Source: Halpernia frigidisoli
GTDB lineage: Bacteria; Bacteroidota; Bacteroidia; Flavobacteriales; Weeksellaceae
Reading direction: 5' to 3'
NCBI RefSeq assembly: GCF_900113805.1
Contig: NZ_FOQT01000004.1
Span: forward strand, 353,489 to 417,488
DNA: 64,000 nt
Below the pieces are notes generated by a model. The model ran no database searches. It was not told the DNA's origin and saw nothing but the letters and a program-made list of their open reading frames with translations. Positions 55,953 through 64,000 of the stretch are shown here, in pieces. Both the position numbers and the translations under genes were made by a program. Position 1 is the stretch's first letter. Each line of letters starts with the position of its first letter.

Positions 55953-56852
55953 ATGAATTTGAAATTTTTATTTTCTTTTTTCGCCGCCCTGCTCCTTAGT
56001 TTTTTTGTTAAAGCTCAGCGCTATGAAATTGGTGTGCAGTTAGGCTTTAGCAATCTGGTAGGTGATATTGGGAACACAGCCTATTTTTTGCAAAAACCAG
56101 TATTGAGTGATCTGTCAAGTTATGGCGTTCCTTTTTATGCAGGAATTGTTTACAGGATGAACTTTAATCCTTACCAGACATTAAGATTTAATGTTGGGTA
56201 CAGTCATATCCAGTTTTTAGATTCGCAGGCAAAAGAAAATTACCGAAGATTCAGAAAGTTGTCCGGCACTAACTCAGTTTACGAAGCGGACGTTTTATTT
56301 GAATACAATTTGTTCCCCGTTAATAATGAGCAAAAAAGTCTTTTGAGTCCTTATATTTTTGGCGGTTTAGGTGGAATGATCACAGATGTGGCACAATCAC
56401 AACTTAGTTTTGACTTCAATAGAGATGCTGCAGGAAATGCAATAGCTCCGGATCCTAATAATCCTAATGATTTTGTCACAACACAAAGTTATACACAAGG
56501 TCAAAAGGCGACATTATCCGTGCCGTTTGGTGTTGGTTTAAAATATAAATTTAATTACAACTGGGCACTTTTTGGAGAATTAATGTTTCGTCCAACTTTC
56601 ACTGATGCGATAGATTATAGTGTTGTAACTAATAAAGATTTAAAAGTAACTTACAATAAAGATATTTTAGATACTACAGGTAAAAAATCGCTTCTTCAGA
56701 GTGATCCCTATCTTGCAGTTACAAAGCAGATACAGGACGATTTTATTAAAAACAGACAGGTAGGAAATATTAATTCAAAAGATTGGGTAAACAGTATCAC
56801 ACTTGGTATTTCTTACTCTTTCGGCAGACAACCTTGCTATTGTGAACAATAA
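55953..56852 (+). CDS. DUF6089-family outer-membrane beta-barrel protein
   Basis: 299 residues with a signal peptide (FLFSFFAALLLSFFVKA). The mature protein starts QRYEIGVQLGFSNLVGDIGN, then barrel-like strands with LFEYNLFPVNNEQKSL, SPYIFGGLGGM, VPFGVGLKYKFNYNWALFGE and a closing SITLGISYSFGRQPCY, as in DUF6089 proteins that precede uppS and bamA in flavobacteria. A -7 box TATATTTG lies at 55901-55908. It begins the envelope cluster that runs to 61375; uppS starts four bases later. Confidence 0.8.
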   Translation: MNLKFLFSFFAALLLSFFVKAQRYEIGVQLGFSNLVGDIGNTAYFLQKPVLSDLSSYGVPFYAGIVYRMNFNPYQTLRFNVGYSHIQFLDSQAKENYRRFRKLSGTNSVYEADVLFEYNLFPVNNEQKSLLSPYIFGGLGGMITDVAQSQLSFDFNRDAAGNAIAPDPNNPNDFVTTQSYTQGQKATLSVPFGVGLKYKFNYNWALFGELMFRPTFTDAIDYSVVTNKDLKVTYNKDILDTTGKKSLLQSDPYLAVTKQIQDDFIKNRQVGNINSKDWVNSITLGISYSFGRQPCYCEQ

Positions 56853-56856
56853 GCCC

Positions 56857-57606
56857 ATGCAGTCAGCAAAAGATCAAATAGCATTAGATAAACTTCCGAA
56901 ACATGTTGCTGTTATAATGGACGGAAATGGAAGATGGGCGAAAAGCCGTGGCGAAGAACGTACTTTTGGTCACAAAAATGCCATTGATGCCGTTCGAAAT
57001 GCCATTAATGCTTGCAATGAGATCGGAATTCCTTATCTCACACTTTATACATTTTCTTCAGAAAACTGGAACAGACCAAATGATGAGGTAAGTACTTTAA
57101 TGAATCTGCTTTCTAAGACACTTTTACTTGAAGCTGAAGAAATTCATAACAAAGGTTTAAAATTGCATGTTATCGGTGATATTAATTTATTGCCGGATCT
57201 GGTTCGGGATCAACTTTTAAGCCTTGCTGATATTACAAAAGATAACAAAAATGGGAATTTAATACTTGCTTTAAGTTATGGTTCTCAAAAAGAAATGCTA
57301 AAGGCTGTAAAAGAAATCAGCCAGGAAGTAAAAGACGGGAAACTTGACATCGATGACATCACAGAGGAATGTTTTGAAAATCATCTTTACACCAAAAATT
57401 TTCCACCCGTAGATCTGTTGATCAGAACGAGCGGTGAAGTAAGGATCAGTAATTTTTTACTTTGGCAAATTGCTTATGCAGAATTACAGTTTTTAGATGT
57501 GCTTTGGCCGGATTTCACAAAAGAACATTTTTTTCAGTGTATTTTAGATTATCAGCTTAAAGAAAGACGATACGGAAAAACAAGCGAACAGCTTGACAGT
57601 AAATAA
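56857..57606 (+). CDS. uppS: Undecaprenyl diphosphate synthase (isoprenyl transferase)
   Basis: 249 residues from ATG 56857, four bases after the DUF6089 stop; the frame is open upstream, but that part overlaps the preceding gene. The catalytic motif is HVAVIMDGNGRWAKSRGEER (residues 16-35, Asp22), with TLYTFSSENWNRP, LIRTSGEVRISNFLLWQIAY and a final LDVLWPDFTKEHF. It makes the C55 lipid carrier for peptidoglycan and for the nearby polysaccharide cluster. Followed 23 bases later by bamA. Confidence 0.96.
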   Translation: MQSAKDQIALDKLPKHVAVIMDGNGRWAKSRGEERTFGHKNAIDAVRNAINACNEIGIPYLTLYTFSSENWNRPNDEVSTLMNLLSKTLLLEAEEIHNKGLKLHVIGDINLLPDLVRDQLLSLADITKDNKNGNLILALSYGSQKEMLKAVKEISQEVKDGKLDIDDITEECFENHLYTKNFPPVDLLIRTSGEVRISNFLLWQIAYAELQFLDVLWPDFTKEHFFQCILDYQLKERRYGKTSEQLDSK

Positions 57607-57629
57607 AAATAAAAGTTTAGGACAAAATA

Positions 57630-60182
57630 ATGAAGTTTAAATTCTTACCAATTCTCATGTTCGTTGCTTCGGCACATTTCTATGGTCAGGTTACACCGCC
57701 ACAGACGCAGGCAGAAAATCCGGCGCAGGCACAAAGCGCACCTGGAACTTATGTTCTGAAAGATATCGTTGTAGATGGCGTTAAAAAATATTCTGCTGAT
57801 CAGATTTTGAGATTTACGGGCTTAAGCAAAGGCGAAAGCGTTGATATTCCGGGTCAGAAAATAAGTAATGCTATTAAAAAACTTTGGGAAACTGACAATT
57901 TTTCGGAAGTTGAAGTTTATGTACAAAGTGTTGAAGGCGAAAATGTTGTTCTTAAATTTAATCTTCAGGATCTTAAAGAACTTGGCGAAGTAAAATTTAC
58001 AGGTAAAGGCGTTGGTAAATCTAAAAGTGAAAAACTTGCAAAAGACAACAATCTTAAGCCGGGAACAAAAATTACTCAGAATTTAGTTTCAACATTAAAA
58101 ACAAATATTCCTAAAGAATATATCAAGAAGGGCTTTGCAGATGCAAATGTCACCATTCAGGATAAAGTAAATGCCAAAGATCCGAATTTGGTTGACTGGA
58201 CGATTGATGTCCAGAAAGGAAAAAAAATAAAGATCGACCATATCGAATTTGAAGGGAATACAGTTGTTTCTGATTCAAAACTTCGAAAAAAAGCATTTAA
58301 AGATACCAAACAAAAACGTTTCAGTATCGGTGGAATTTTAAAACCGTCGAAATTTATAGAAAGTAAATACGATGACGATAAGGATAATCTTATCAATTAT
58401 TATAACGCGCTTGGTTTTAGAGATGCAAAAATTGTTTCGGATTCTGTTTACAGAAATGCCAAAAACAATTACATGATCGATGTAAAACTTAGTGAAGGTA
58501 AAAAATACTATATCGGTGATATTTCGTTCTTAGGAAATACAACTTTTTCCACTGATTTTTTACAGAAAGTTTTAGGTTATAAAAAAGGAGATATTTACGA
58601 TGCTGTTGGTTTTAATAAAAAAGTAGGAGCAGACGGAGGTAAGGAAGATGATTCTGATATCAAATCTGTTTACATGAATAATGGTTTTCTTTTTTCTAAT
58701 GTAACACCGATTGAGAAATCTGTGACAGGAGATTCGATCAGTTTGGAAATCAGAATTAATGAAGGTGAAAAAGCAACCTGGAACCGAATCACCTGGTCTG
58801 GAAATACAACTACACATGACCACGTTATTTTGCGTTCTCTTCGTACAAAACCAGGAGATTTATTCGCAAAATCAGATATTAAACGAACATATTTTGATTT
58901 AGCGTCAATGTCATTTTTTGATCCGCAGCAGATTGGTCAGGATATTCAGCCGCATCCTGAAGATAATACAGTTGATCTTCACTGGAAATTAGTTGAAAAA
59001 GGTTCTTCACAAGTACAGCTTCAGGCCGGTTACGGTGGTGGCTCTTTTATCGGAACATTGGGTCTTACTTTTAATAACTTTTCATTAAGCAACTTTTTAA
59101 AGTTTAAAGATTTTAAACCTGTTCCACAAGGTGATGGTCAAACATTATCAATACAAGCACAAGCTGGACAGTATTTTAAAAATTTCGGAATATCATTTAC
59201 TGAGCCTTGGTTATTTGGTACAAAGCCAACATCATTATCAGTAAGTGTAAATCAATCTTTGGTAAATTATGGCTCAGTTGCTAATACAACAACAGGTATA
59301 CCTAGCGATCAAAGATTAAATATTTTTTCTGCAAGTGTTGGTTTAAATAAGAGATTGCAGTGGCCGGATGATTACTTTTCACTTTACACTGGTATTCAGT
59401 TTCAAAACTATACTTTTAGCAACTATCCTTTTCAGTTTGGTACAGTAACAGAACAGTTTGGATCTGCAAATAACTTTAGTTTTAATCTTGGTTTAAGTAG
59501 AAATTCTGCGGGTATTGATCCAATATTTCCAACTCAGGGTTCAAATATAGAAGCAAGTTTAAAGTTTACACCGCCATATTCACTGTTTAGTAAAAAAGAT
59601 TATTCAACACAAACATCCAGCGAAAAATATAAATTACTTGAATTTTATAAGGTTAAACTAAAAGCAGATATCTATAATACGCTTATTGGTAAACTGGTTT
59701 TAAGAAGTTCTGCCGAAATGGGTTTCCTTAATGGATATAAAAAAGAATTAGGTCCGCCGCCGTTTGAGAGATTTTATGTAGGTGGTGTTGCACAGGTTGG
59801 TGGTAATTATGACGGACGGGAGTTAATTCCTTTGCGTGGTTATGAAAATGCTTCTTCTACGGGTGGACAAACCGGCGATATTACGCCTTACGGAGGTGCA
59901 ACGATATATAACAGATTTAATCTGGAATTGCGTTATCCTATTTCTATGAATCAAACAGCAAAAATTTACGCGCTAACATTTGCAGAAGGTGGAAATGCCT
60001 GGAATAGTTTTGGATCATACAATCCATTCCAGTTAAAAAGATCGATGGGTGTTGGTATTAGGGTTTATATGGGTGCTTTTGGATTGATTGGATTTGATTT
60101 TGCTTACGGATTTGATAAATCTATTGGTACAAATGAACCTGCAGGTTGGAAAACTCACTTCTTGCTGAATCAAAGTTTGTAA
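57630..60182 (+). CDS. bamA: Outer-membrane protein assembly factor BamA
   Basis: 850 residues. A signal peptide is followed by a Pro/Gln/Ala-rich linker, then several POTRA domains, e.g. YVLKDIVVDGVKKYSADQIL, IKIDHIEFEGNTVVSDSKLR, YYIGDISFLGNTTFSTDFL and WNRITWSGNTTTHDHVILRS. The barrel runs from about 450 (VQLQAGYGGGSFIGTLGLTF) with a VRGY-like loop as LRGYENA, and ends in WKTHFLLNQSL. It inserts beta barrels into the outer membrane, the many TonB receptors here included. Confidence 0.96.
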   Translation: MKFKFLPILMFVASAHFYGQVTPPQTQAENPAQAQSAPGTYVLKDIVVDGVKKYSADQILRFTGLSKGESVDIPGQKISNAIKKLWETDNFSEVEVYVQSVEGENVVLKFNLQDLKELGEVKFTGKGVGKSKSEKLAKDNNLKPGTKITQNLVSTLKTNIPKEYIKKGFADANVTIQDKVNAKDPNLVDWTIDVQKGKKIKIDHIEFEGNTVVSDSKLRKKAFKDTKQKRFSIGGILKPSKFIESKYDDDKDNLINYYNALGFRDAKIVSDSVYRNAKNNYMIDVKLSEGKKYYIGDISFLGNTTFSTDFLQKVLGYKKGDIYDAVGFNKKVGADGGKEDDSDIKSVYMNNGFLFSNVTPIEKSVTGDSISLEIRINEGEKATWNRITWSGNTTTHDHVILRSLRTKPGDLFAKSDIKRTYFDLASMSFFDPQQIGQDIQPHPEDNTVDLHWKLVEKGSSQVQLQAGYGGGSFIGTLGLTFNNFSLSNFLKFKDFKPVPQGDGQTLSIQAQAGQYFKNFGISFTEPWLFGTKPTSLSVSVNQSLVNYGSVANTTTGIPSDQRLNIFSASVGLNKRLQWPDDYFSLYTGIQFQNYTFSNYPFQFGTVTEQFGSANNFSFNLGLSRNSAGIDPIFPTQGSNIEASLKFTPPYSLFSKKDYSTQTSSEKYKLLEFYKVKLKADIYNTLIGKLVLRSSAEMGFLNGYKKELGPPPFERFYVGGVAQVGGNYDGRELIPLRGYENASSTGGQTGDITPYGGATIYNRFNLELRYPISMNQTAKIYALTFAEGGNAWNSFGSYNPFQLKRSMGVGIRVYMGAFGLIGFDFAYGFDKSIGTNEPAGWKTHFLLNQSL

Positions 60183-60204
60183 TACTTTTAAAAAAAATTA
60201 AATT

Positions 60205-60849
60205 ATGAGTCGCATTAAATATTTCGCCGTCCTTTTTTTAGTTTTTAATACGTGGGCAAGTGCCCAGAAAATTGGAGTAGTTGATACCAATTATATTTTG
60301 GAAAAACTGCCACAATATAAGGAAGCAGAATCCAGACTGAATTCACAGATTGCAGCTTGGCAAAGTGAGATTCAAAATATGCAGATTGATTTAGATAAAA
60401 AAAATGCAGCTTTTGAAAATGAAAAAGTACTTTTAGTTGGCGATCAGTTAAAAGAAAGACAAAAAGAAATTGATGATTTAAGCAAAAAAGTAAAAATGAT
60501 GCTTAATTCAAGGTTCGGAACAATGGGAGAAATCAACAGTTCCCGTTCAAATCTTACGAAGCCTTTCCAGGATCAAATCTGGAATGCCATCAAAACCGTT
60601 TCAGAGAAAAACAGTTTGGGTATAGTTCTTGATAAAAGTGATAACATCAGCGTAATTTATTTAGAAAAAAGATACGATTATACAGATAAAGTTTTAGATT
60701 TGCTGATCAAAAATCAACCGCAAACTAACAGTAAAAGCAATCCTGTTCAGAGAGGTAGTTCAGTAAACGAAGGAAAAGGAGCCAGACAAATTGCACCTTC
60801 AAAAGCTAAAAGAGGAGCAGACAAAGAAGTTACAGAAATAAATCAATAA
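60205..60849 (+). CDS. OmpH/Skp-family periplasmic chaperone, long basic tail
   Basis: 214 residues. Signal peptide (YFAVLFLVFNTWASA), then the OmpH start QKIGVVDTNYILEKLPQYKE, a long coiled coil (QSEIQNMQIDLDKKNAAFEN and LKERQKEIDDLSKKVKMML) and the closing segment LGIVLDKSDNISVIYLEKRY. After it there is an extra tail of about 40 basic, low-complexity residues (NPVQRGSSVNEGKGARQI). Skp proteins hold unfolded outer-membrane proteins for BamA, encoded 22 bases upstream. Confidence 0.9.
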   Translation: MSRIKYFAVLFLVFNTWASAQKIGVVDTNYILEKLPQYKEAESRLNSQIAAWQSEIQNMQIDLDKKNAAFENEKVLLVGDQLKERQKEIDDLSKKVKMMLNSRFGTMGEINSSRSNLTKPFQDQIWNAIKTVSEKNSLGIVLDKSDNISVIYLEKRYDYTDKVLDLLIKNQPQTNSKSNPVQRGSSVNEGKGARQIAPSKAKRGADKEVTEINQ

Positions 60850-60877
60850 ACAATTTTAAAATTATTATAGTCAGATT

Positions 60878-61375
60878 ATGAAAAAATTAAGTGTATTATT
60901 TGCAGCCGTAGTGATGCTTTTAAGTGTAGGTGTTAAAGCCCAGAAAGTAGCAAGTTTAGATGTTGCGACAATTTTAAACATGATGCCGGAAAAGAAAAAA
61001 GCTGATGATCAGCTGGAAGCTTATTCTAAAGCAAAACAGGCAGAAATTCAAAAAGCAGGAGAATCTACGCAAGCTATCTTTCAAAAATATCAGGAAGAAG
61101 CGCCAAAACAAACAGCTGAAGTAAACAAAACGCGTGAAGCTGAATTGCAAAAAATGCAGGCAGACCTTCAGGCGAAATCTGCAGCAGCACAAAAAGATGT
61201 GGCTGATAAAACCAATACTACTTTTGCACCAATCGAGGCAAAATTCAATGCAGCAGTAGAAAAAGTAGCAAAAGCAAACGGTTGGGATTTCATTTTTGAT
61301 GCAAACAACCCAAGTTTGATCTACAAAACAGGTCCGGACGCAACGTCTTTAGTAAGAAAAGAATTAGGACTTTAA
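60878..61375 (+). CDS. OmpH/Skp-family periplasmic chaperone
   Basis: 165 residues, the compact relative of the preceding gene. Signal peptide (KKLSVLFAAVVMLLSVGVKA), start QKVASLDVATILNMMPEKKK, Ala/Gln/Lys-rich coiled coil (TQAIFQKYQEEAPKQTAEVN) and the closing VAKANGWDFIFDANNPSLIY. It probably forms a trimer with helical tentacles in the periplasm. The two genes arose by duplication. The cluster ends in a terminator 20 bases later. Confidence 0.92.
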   Translation: MKKLSVLFAAVVMLLSVGVKAQKVASLDVATILNMMPEKKKADDQLEAYSKAKQAEIQKAGESTQAIFQKYQEEAPKQTAEVNKTREAELQKMQADLQAKSAAAQKDVADKTNTTFAPIEAKFNAAVEKVAKANGWDFIFDANNPSLIYKTGPDATSLVRKELGL

Positions 61376-61395
61376 TATTAATTTCCTTTAAAAAC

Positions 61396-61423
61396 AAACC
61401 ACTTCTTCGGAGGTGGTTTTTTT
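61396..61423 (+). terminator. Intrinsic terminator with TTCG tetraloop
   Basis: Stem AAACCACTTC (61396-61405) / GAGGTGGTTT (61410-61419), one G-U pair, TTCG loop and T-run; ends the DUF6089-uppS-bamA-OmpH-OmpH unit. Confidence 0.92.
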
Positions 61424-61455
61424 ATTTAAACTACAAAACTTTATCTAATCAATCG

Positions 61456-61463
61456 TATTTTTG
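61456..61463 (+). promoter_or_regulatory. -7 box close to the thioesterase start
   Basis: TATTTTTG ends five bases before the ATG at 61469, so the mRNA is probably leaderless or nearly so. Confidence 0.45.
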
Positions 61464-61468
61464 CACCA

Positions 61469-61951
61469 ATGGAAAAAGAAATATCAACAAAAGTAAAGAT
61501 CCGTTTCAGCGATTGTGACCCAATTGGGCATCTCAATAATGTGAAATATTTAGAATATATGTTCAATGCGCGGGAAGATCACGTAGAAGATTTCTACGGA
61601 TTCACCTACGAAGCCTGGACGAAAAAAACCGGCTGCACCTGGATCACCGTTCAAAACGAAATCGCTTATTTAAAAGAAGTTCGGTATAATCAAAAAGTGG
61701 TCATCACCAGCAAAACTGTTTTCATATCAGACCGCACGTCTACCATAGAAATTTTGATGAAAAGTGAAGACGAAAAATTAATTCACGCCGTTTTATGGGT
61801 TCAGGTTATTTATTTTAACATGAAAACACGCAAATCAGAAATTCAGCCAGACGATGTGAAAGAATTATTTCAGAAATTTCAAATGGATATCGAAGAAACT
61901 GATTTCGCCGGACGGGTAAAATATTTCAGGAAACAGAATAAACAGTTTTAA
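61469..61951 (+). CDS. 4HBT-type acyl-CoA thioesterase
   Basis: 160 residues, hotdog fold. The active-site motif is IRFSDCDPIGHLNNVKYLEY (residues 11-30, with the catalytic Asp of the 4-hydroxybenzoyl-CoA thioesterase family), followed by NEIAYLKEVRYNQKVVITSK and LIHAVLWVQVIYFNM. It hydrolyses acyl-CoA thioesters in the cytosol; substrate unknown. It is a single gene with its own promoter; a dispersed repeat follows 22 bases after the stop. Confidence 0.88.
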   Translation: MEKEISTKVKIRFSDCDPIGHLNNVKYLEYMFNAREDHVEDFYGFTYEAWTKKTGCTWITVQNEIAYLKEVRYNQKVVITSKTVFISDRTSTIEILMKSEDEKLIHAVLWVQVIYFNMKTRKSEIQPDDVKELFQKFQMDIEETDFAGRVKYFRKQNKQF

Positions 61952-61973
61952 AAGAATAGATCTTATAATTTTT

Positions 61974-62058
61974 GGGCAGCTTTTTCCGCCCTCCGTTCCC
62001 GCTCTTTTTTATAATGCTGTCGCATTACAAAAAAGGAGCTCCACTCAGGTCGGGCTGC
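61974..62058 (+). repeat. Dispersed palindromic repeat, copy D
   Basis: GGGCAGC (61974-61980) to GGGCTGC (62052-62058). Left arm TTTTCCGCCCTCCGTTCCCG, right arm GGAGCTCCACTCAGGTCGG; here CCT faces AGG where copies A-C have CTT facing AAG, a compensated change. The loop is itself a hairpin (TAATGC TGTC GCATTA). Confidence 0.85.
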
Positions 62059-62131
62059 AGGAAATGTAAAGTTCGAAAATTACTGTATTTTAATTAAAGT
62101 TTAAAAAAAAGAAAAAGTGATAAATCATCCA

Positions 62132-62992
62132 ATGAAAAAAATATTAGTAACCGGCGGAAACGGACAATTGGGACAGTGTTTTCAAAAGTTAGCACCAGAT
62201 TTCCCTGAATTTGAATTTATTTTTAGAGATTCACAAAATTTAGATATCACAAACCAGATTCAGATTGAGGAATTTTTTCAGGTATTTAAACCTGATTTCT
62301 GCATAAACGGCGCGGCTTACACCGCCGTAGATTTAGCGGAAACAGAAAAAGACAAAGCTTTCGAAATTAACAGCGTTGCAGTCTCCAATTTAGCAAAAGT
62401 TAGCGCTGACTATAAAACGGCTTTAGTTCAAATTTCAACAGATTACGTTTTTGATGGCGACACAAATCTTAGTTACGATGAAGAAGATTTTACAAATCCA
62501 CAAAGTATTTACGGCGAATCAAAAAGAGAAGGTGAAATTGCTGCGCTGGAGGAAAATCCAAAAACAGTCGTTATCCGAACTTCCTGGCTTTATTCTGAGT
62601 TTAATAAAAACTTCATGAAAACAATGCTCAATTTATTTCCTCAAAAAGAAGAGATGAATATTGTAAACGATCAGTTTGGTCAGCCAACAAATGCAAACGA
62701 TCTGGCGGAAGCCGTAATGAAGATCATCAAATCTGAAAATTTTACGCCTGGTATTTTTCATTTTTCCAATTACCCCGAAACAACATGGTTTCATTTTGCA
62801 CAAAAAATAGCAGATTTTTCTCAAAGTAAAATAAAACTAAATCCTATTACAACTTCAGAGTTTCCAACTCCTGCAAAAAGACCGAAACGAAGTACAATGT
62901 GTCTGGATAAAATTGAAAAAATTTATAAAGTTGAATTGCAACATTGGGAAAATAGTTTAGAAGACACCGTTAAAAATTATTTAGCCAAATGA
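62132..62992 (+). CDS. rfbD: dTDP-4-dehydrorhamnose reductase
   Basis: 286 residues from the ATG at 62132 (a GTG five codons upstream is possible but less likely). Rossmann motif ILVTGGNGQLGQCFQ (3-17), NGAAYTAVDLAETEKDKAFE, STDYVFDGD with the YGESKREGE catalytic Tyr-Lys pair, and RTSWLYSEF. It makes dTDP-L-rhamnose for surface polysaccharide. Its partners rfbA, B and C are not in this window. It overlaps the next gene by four bases (ATGA). Confidence 0.9.
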   Translation: MKKILVTGGNGQLGQCFQKLAPDFPEFEFIFRDSQNLDITNQIQIEEFFQVFKPDFCINGAAYTAVDLAETEKDKAFEINSVAVSNLAKVSADYKTALVQISTDYVFDGDTNLSYDEEDFTNPQSIYGESKREGEIAALEENPKTVVIRTSWLYSEFNKNFMKTMLNLFPQKEEMNIVNDQFGQPTNANDLAEAVMKIIKSENFTPGIFHFSNYPETTWFHFAQKIADFSQSKIKLNPITTSEFPTPAKRPKRSTMCLDKIEKIYKVELQHWENSLEDTVKNYLAK

Positions 62993-63669
62993 AAAACTTT
63001 TTAAAGATCGCAGCGCTTTTGTTTCTTAATTTCACTTTTGCTCAAAATGTGATTTTGAATAAAGTAGAAAGTGCAGGAAATAATACTGACAAATTTTTAT
63101 ATAAAATTGATCCGGATTCTGTAAAATCTAAATATCTCGGCGAAATTGAGGTTCAGGGATTTTCTTCGGACGACACTGCAGTTTTTGACCTTATATATAA
63201 GAAAGCAAAAACGATTGGTGCAAATGCGTTTTCTTACAAGTCATTCCCCACAGTTGACGGAATTTCAAAAGATATTGATACATCGCACTATTTGCTAAAT
63301 TTATATGAGGTAGAAAAGTCTGATTTTTCAGATCAGTCAAATAGCATATATATAATATCAGCATCGCAAAAATCTCAAAAGATCAGTATCAATAATGAGA
63401 TTGTAGAATTGCCACCAAGATCCTTTGTGCTCAAGAAAATTTTAGCTGGGACGATTTATACGATTTCTACCAGAAAACTTTTGGGATCTTCTGTTAAAAT
63501 TATTTTGGATAGTTATGAGAATGGGCAGTATTTTCAAATTTCTTCATTTAAAGTAAATTCCAATTCATACGGTAAAGCTGGAATAAATATAAAATCAGGC
63601 GATATTTCTAAACTTGAAAAATCTTATGGCGATTTTTTAACAGTAATTTACTCAAAATTTAAGAATTAA
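62989..63669 (+). CDS. Hypothetical exported protein, translationally coupled to rfbD
   Basis: 226 residues with a signal peptide (FLKIAALLFLNFTFAQ). The mature protein has no recognisable domain: LYKIDPDSVKSKYLGEIEVQ, TIGANAFSYKSFPTVDGISK and a beta-rich second half. The ATG lies within the rfbD stop (ATGA), so the two are co-translated. The function is unknown; linkage to surface sugar synthesis hints at an envelope role only. Confidence 0.72.
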   Translation: MKNFLKIAALLFLNFTFAQNVILNKVESAGNNTDKFLYKIDPDSVKSKYLGEIEVQGFSSDDTAVFDLIYKKAKTIGANAFSYKSFPTVDGISKDIDTSHYLLNLYEVEKSDFSDQSNSIYIISASQKSQKISINNEIVELPPRSFVLKKILAGTIYTISTRKLLGSSVKIILDSYENGQYFQISSFKVNSNSYGKAGINIKSGDISKLEKSYGDFLTVIYSKFKN

Positions 63670-63698
63670 TTTTTTCCCTATCTAATAAAATTTTACTA

Positions 63699-63724
63699 AA
63701 AAGTCCGTCGTTAGATGGACTTTT
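63699..63724 (+). terminator. Intrinsic terminator after the exported protein gene
   Basis: Stem AAAAGTCCGTC (63699-63709) / GATGGACTTTT (63714-63724) with GTTA loop and one G-U pair. Confidence 0.83.
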
Positions 63725-63841
63725 ATCATTTTTAAAATTTATTATATCGGTATATTATAAATGAGTAGCAACTCTCTTTAAATTTTTCTCTTTGATTGTT
63801 AGAATTTTAGGTTTTTGGTGTAAAATATTAGGGATATAATT

Positions 63842-63984
63842 TTGGTTGATATGTATGGAAAATGTACTTTTGCACTCTCAAATCGGAAGGGGTTTGTAGC
63901 GAAGAAGTAGGAGAGAAGGCGGTTAAATTTTTTAGATATTTATTTAAAAAAGTTTGTATAGCTGGGAATTAATATTTACTTTTG
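63842..63984 (+). promoter_or_regulatory. Tandem consensus promoters at the right edge, probable stable-RNA operon
   Basis: Two TACTTTTG boxes (63865-63872 and 63977-63984), each with a TTG 20 bases upstream (63842-63844 and 63954-63956). Such paired, near-consensus promoters after an intergenic stretch suit an rRNA or tRNA operon lying beyond base 64000. The segment 63725-63841 between terminator and promoters is AT-rich with nothing recognisable. Confidence 0.45.
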
Positions 63985-64000
63985 CAGACCTTAATCGAGA

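Overview
The window looks like a piece of chromosome from a low-GC member of the Flavobacteriia, most likely close to Chryseobacterium/Kaistella (Weeksellaceae). The reasons are many Bacteroidetes-type promoters (TAnnTTTG boxes) in place of Shine-Dalgarno-led starts, three proteins with type IX secretion (T9SS) C-terminal sorting domains, a GLPGLI-family protein, TonB-dependent receptors of the Bacteroidetes type, and a DUF6089-uppS-bamA-OmpH-OmpH cluster. It is mostly ordinary chromosome: no phage, insertion sequence, CRISPR array, tRNA or rRNA gene was found inside it.

Layout. 1-2.8 kb: a minus-strand unit made of a small secreted Ala/Gly-rich protein, a GLPGLI protein and a TonB-type outer-membrane protein cut by the left edge. 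It faces an XRE regulator across a shared promoter/operator region, and this is the most accessory-looking locus. 2.8-12.8 kb: pseudouridine synthase, exported proteins, an outer-membrane receptor, a Tat-exported GH1 glycosidase, aconitase and small membrane proteins. 12.8-15.3 kb: a TPP riboswitch ahead of a TonB-dependent receptor, presumably for thiamine. 15.5-24.7 kb: a T9SS cargo protein, housekeeping enzymes, lipoproteins, xerD, dCMP deaminase and enoyl-CoA hydratase. 24.8-28.8 kb: divergent katA/oxyR, then metK behind a likely SAM-II riboswitch. 28.9-34.5 kb: an ECF sigma factor with a tiny basic protein downstream, a HAD phosphatase, a secreted subtilase and a TPR-LuxR membrane regulator. 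34.6-44.5 kb: trpS, mepB, the ileS-DksA-like-lspA block and topA. 44.8-48.0 kb: a large, internally duplicated T9SS protein. 48.0-55.8 kb: an arginase-fold protein lacking its metal ligands, then a compact surface-polysaccharide cluster (GT2, EpsG-like polymerase, WecA-like transferase, Wza, Wzc). 56.0-61.4 kb: envelope biogenesis (uppS, bamA, two OmpH/Skp chaperones). 61.5-64.0 kb: thioesterase, rfbD, an exported protein, and at the right edge tandem strong promoters that look like the start of a stable-RNA operon outside the window.

Structure beyond genes. Four copies of a 77-85 bp palindromic element (17448-17529, 61974-62058, and inverted at 12793-12869 and 36172-36249) lie in intergenic DNA. 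The arms are conserved, the loops vary, and paired changes preserve base pairing, so they form a dispersed structured repeat family. Several promoters sit so close to the start codon that the mRNAs are probably leaderless or nearly so.

All functional names come from reading motifs and gene order by eye. No database search was possible.
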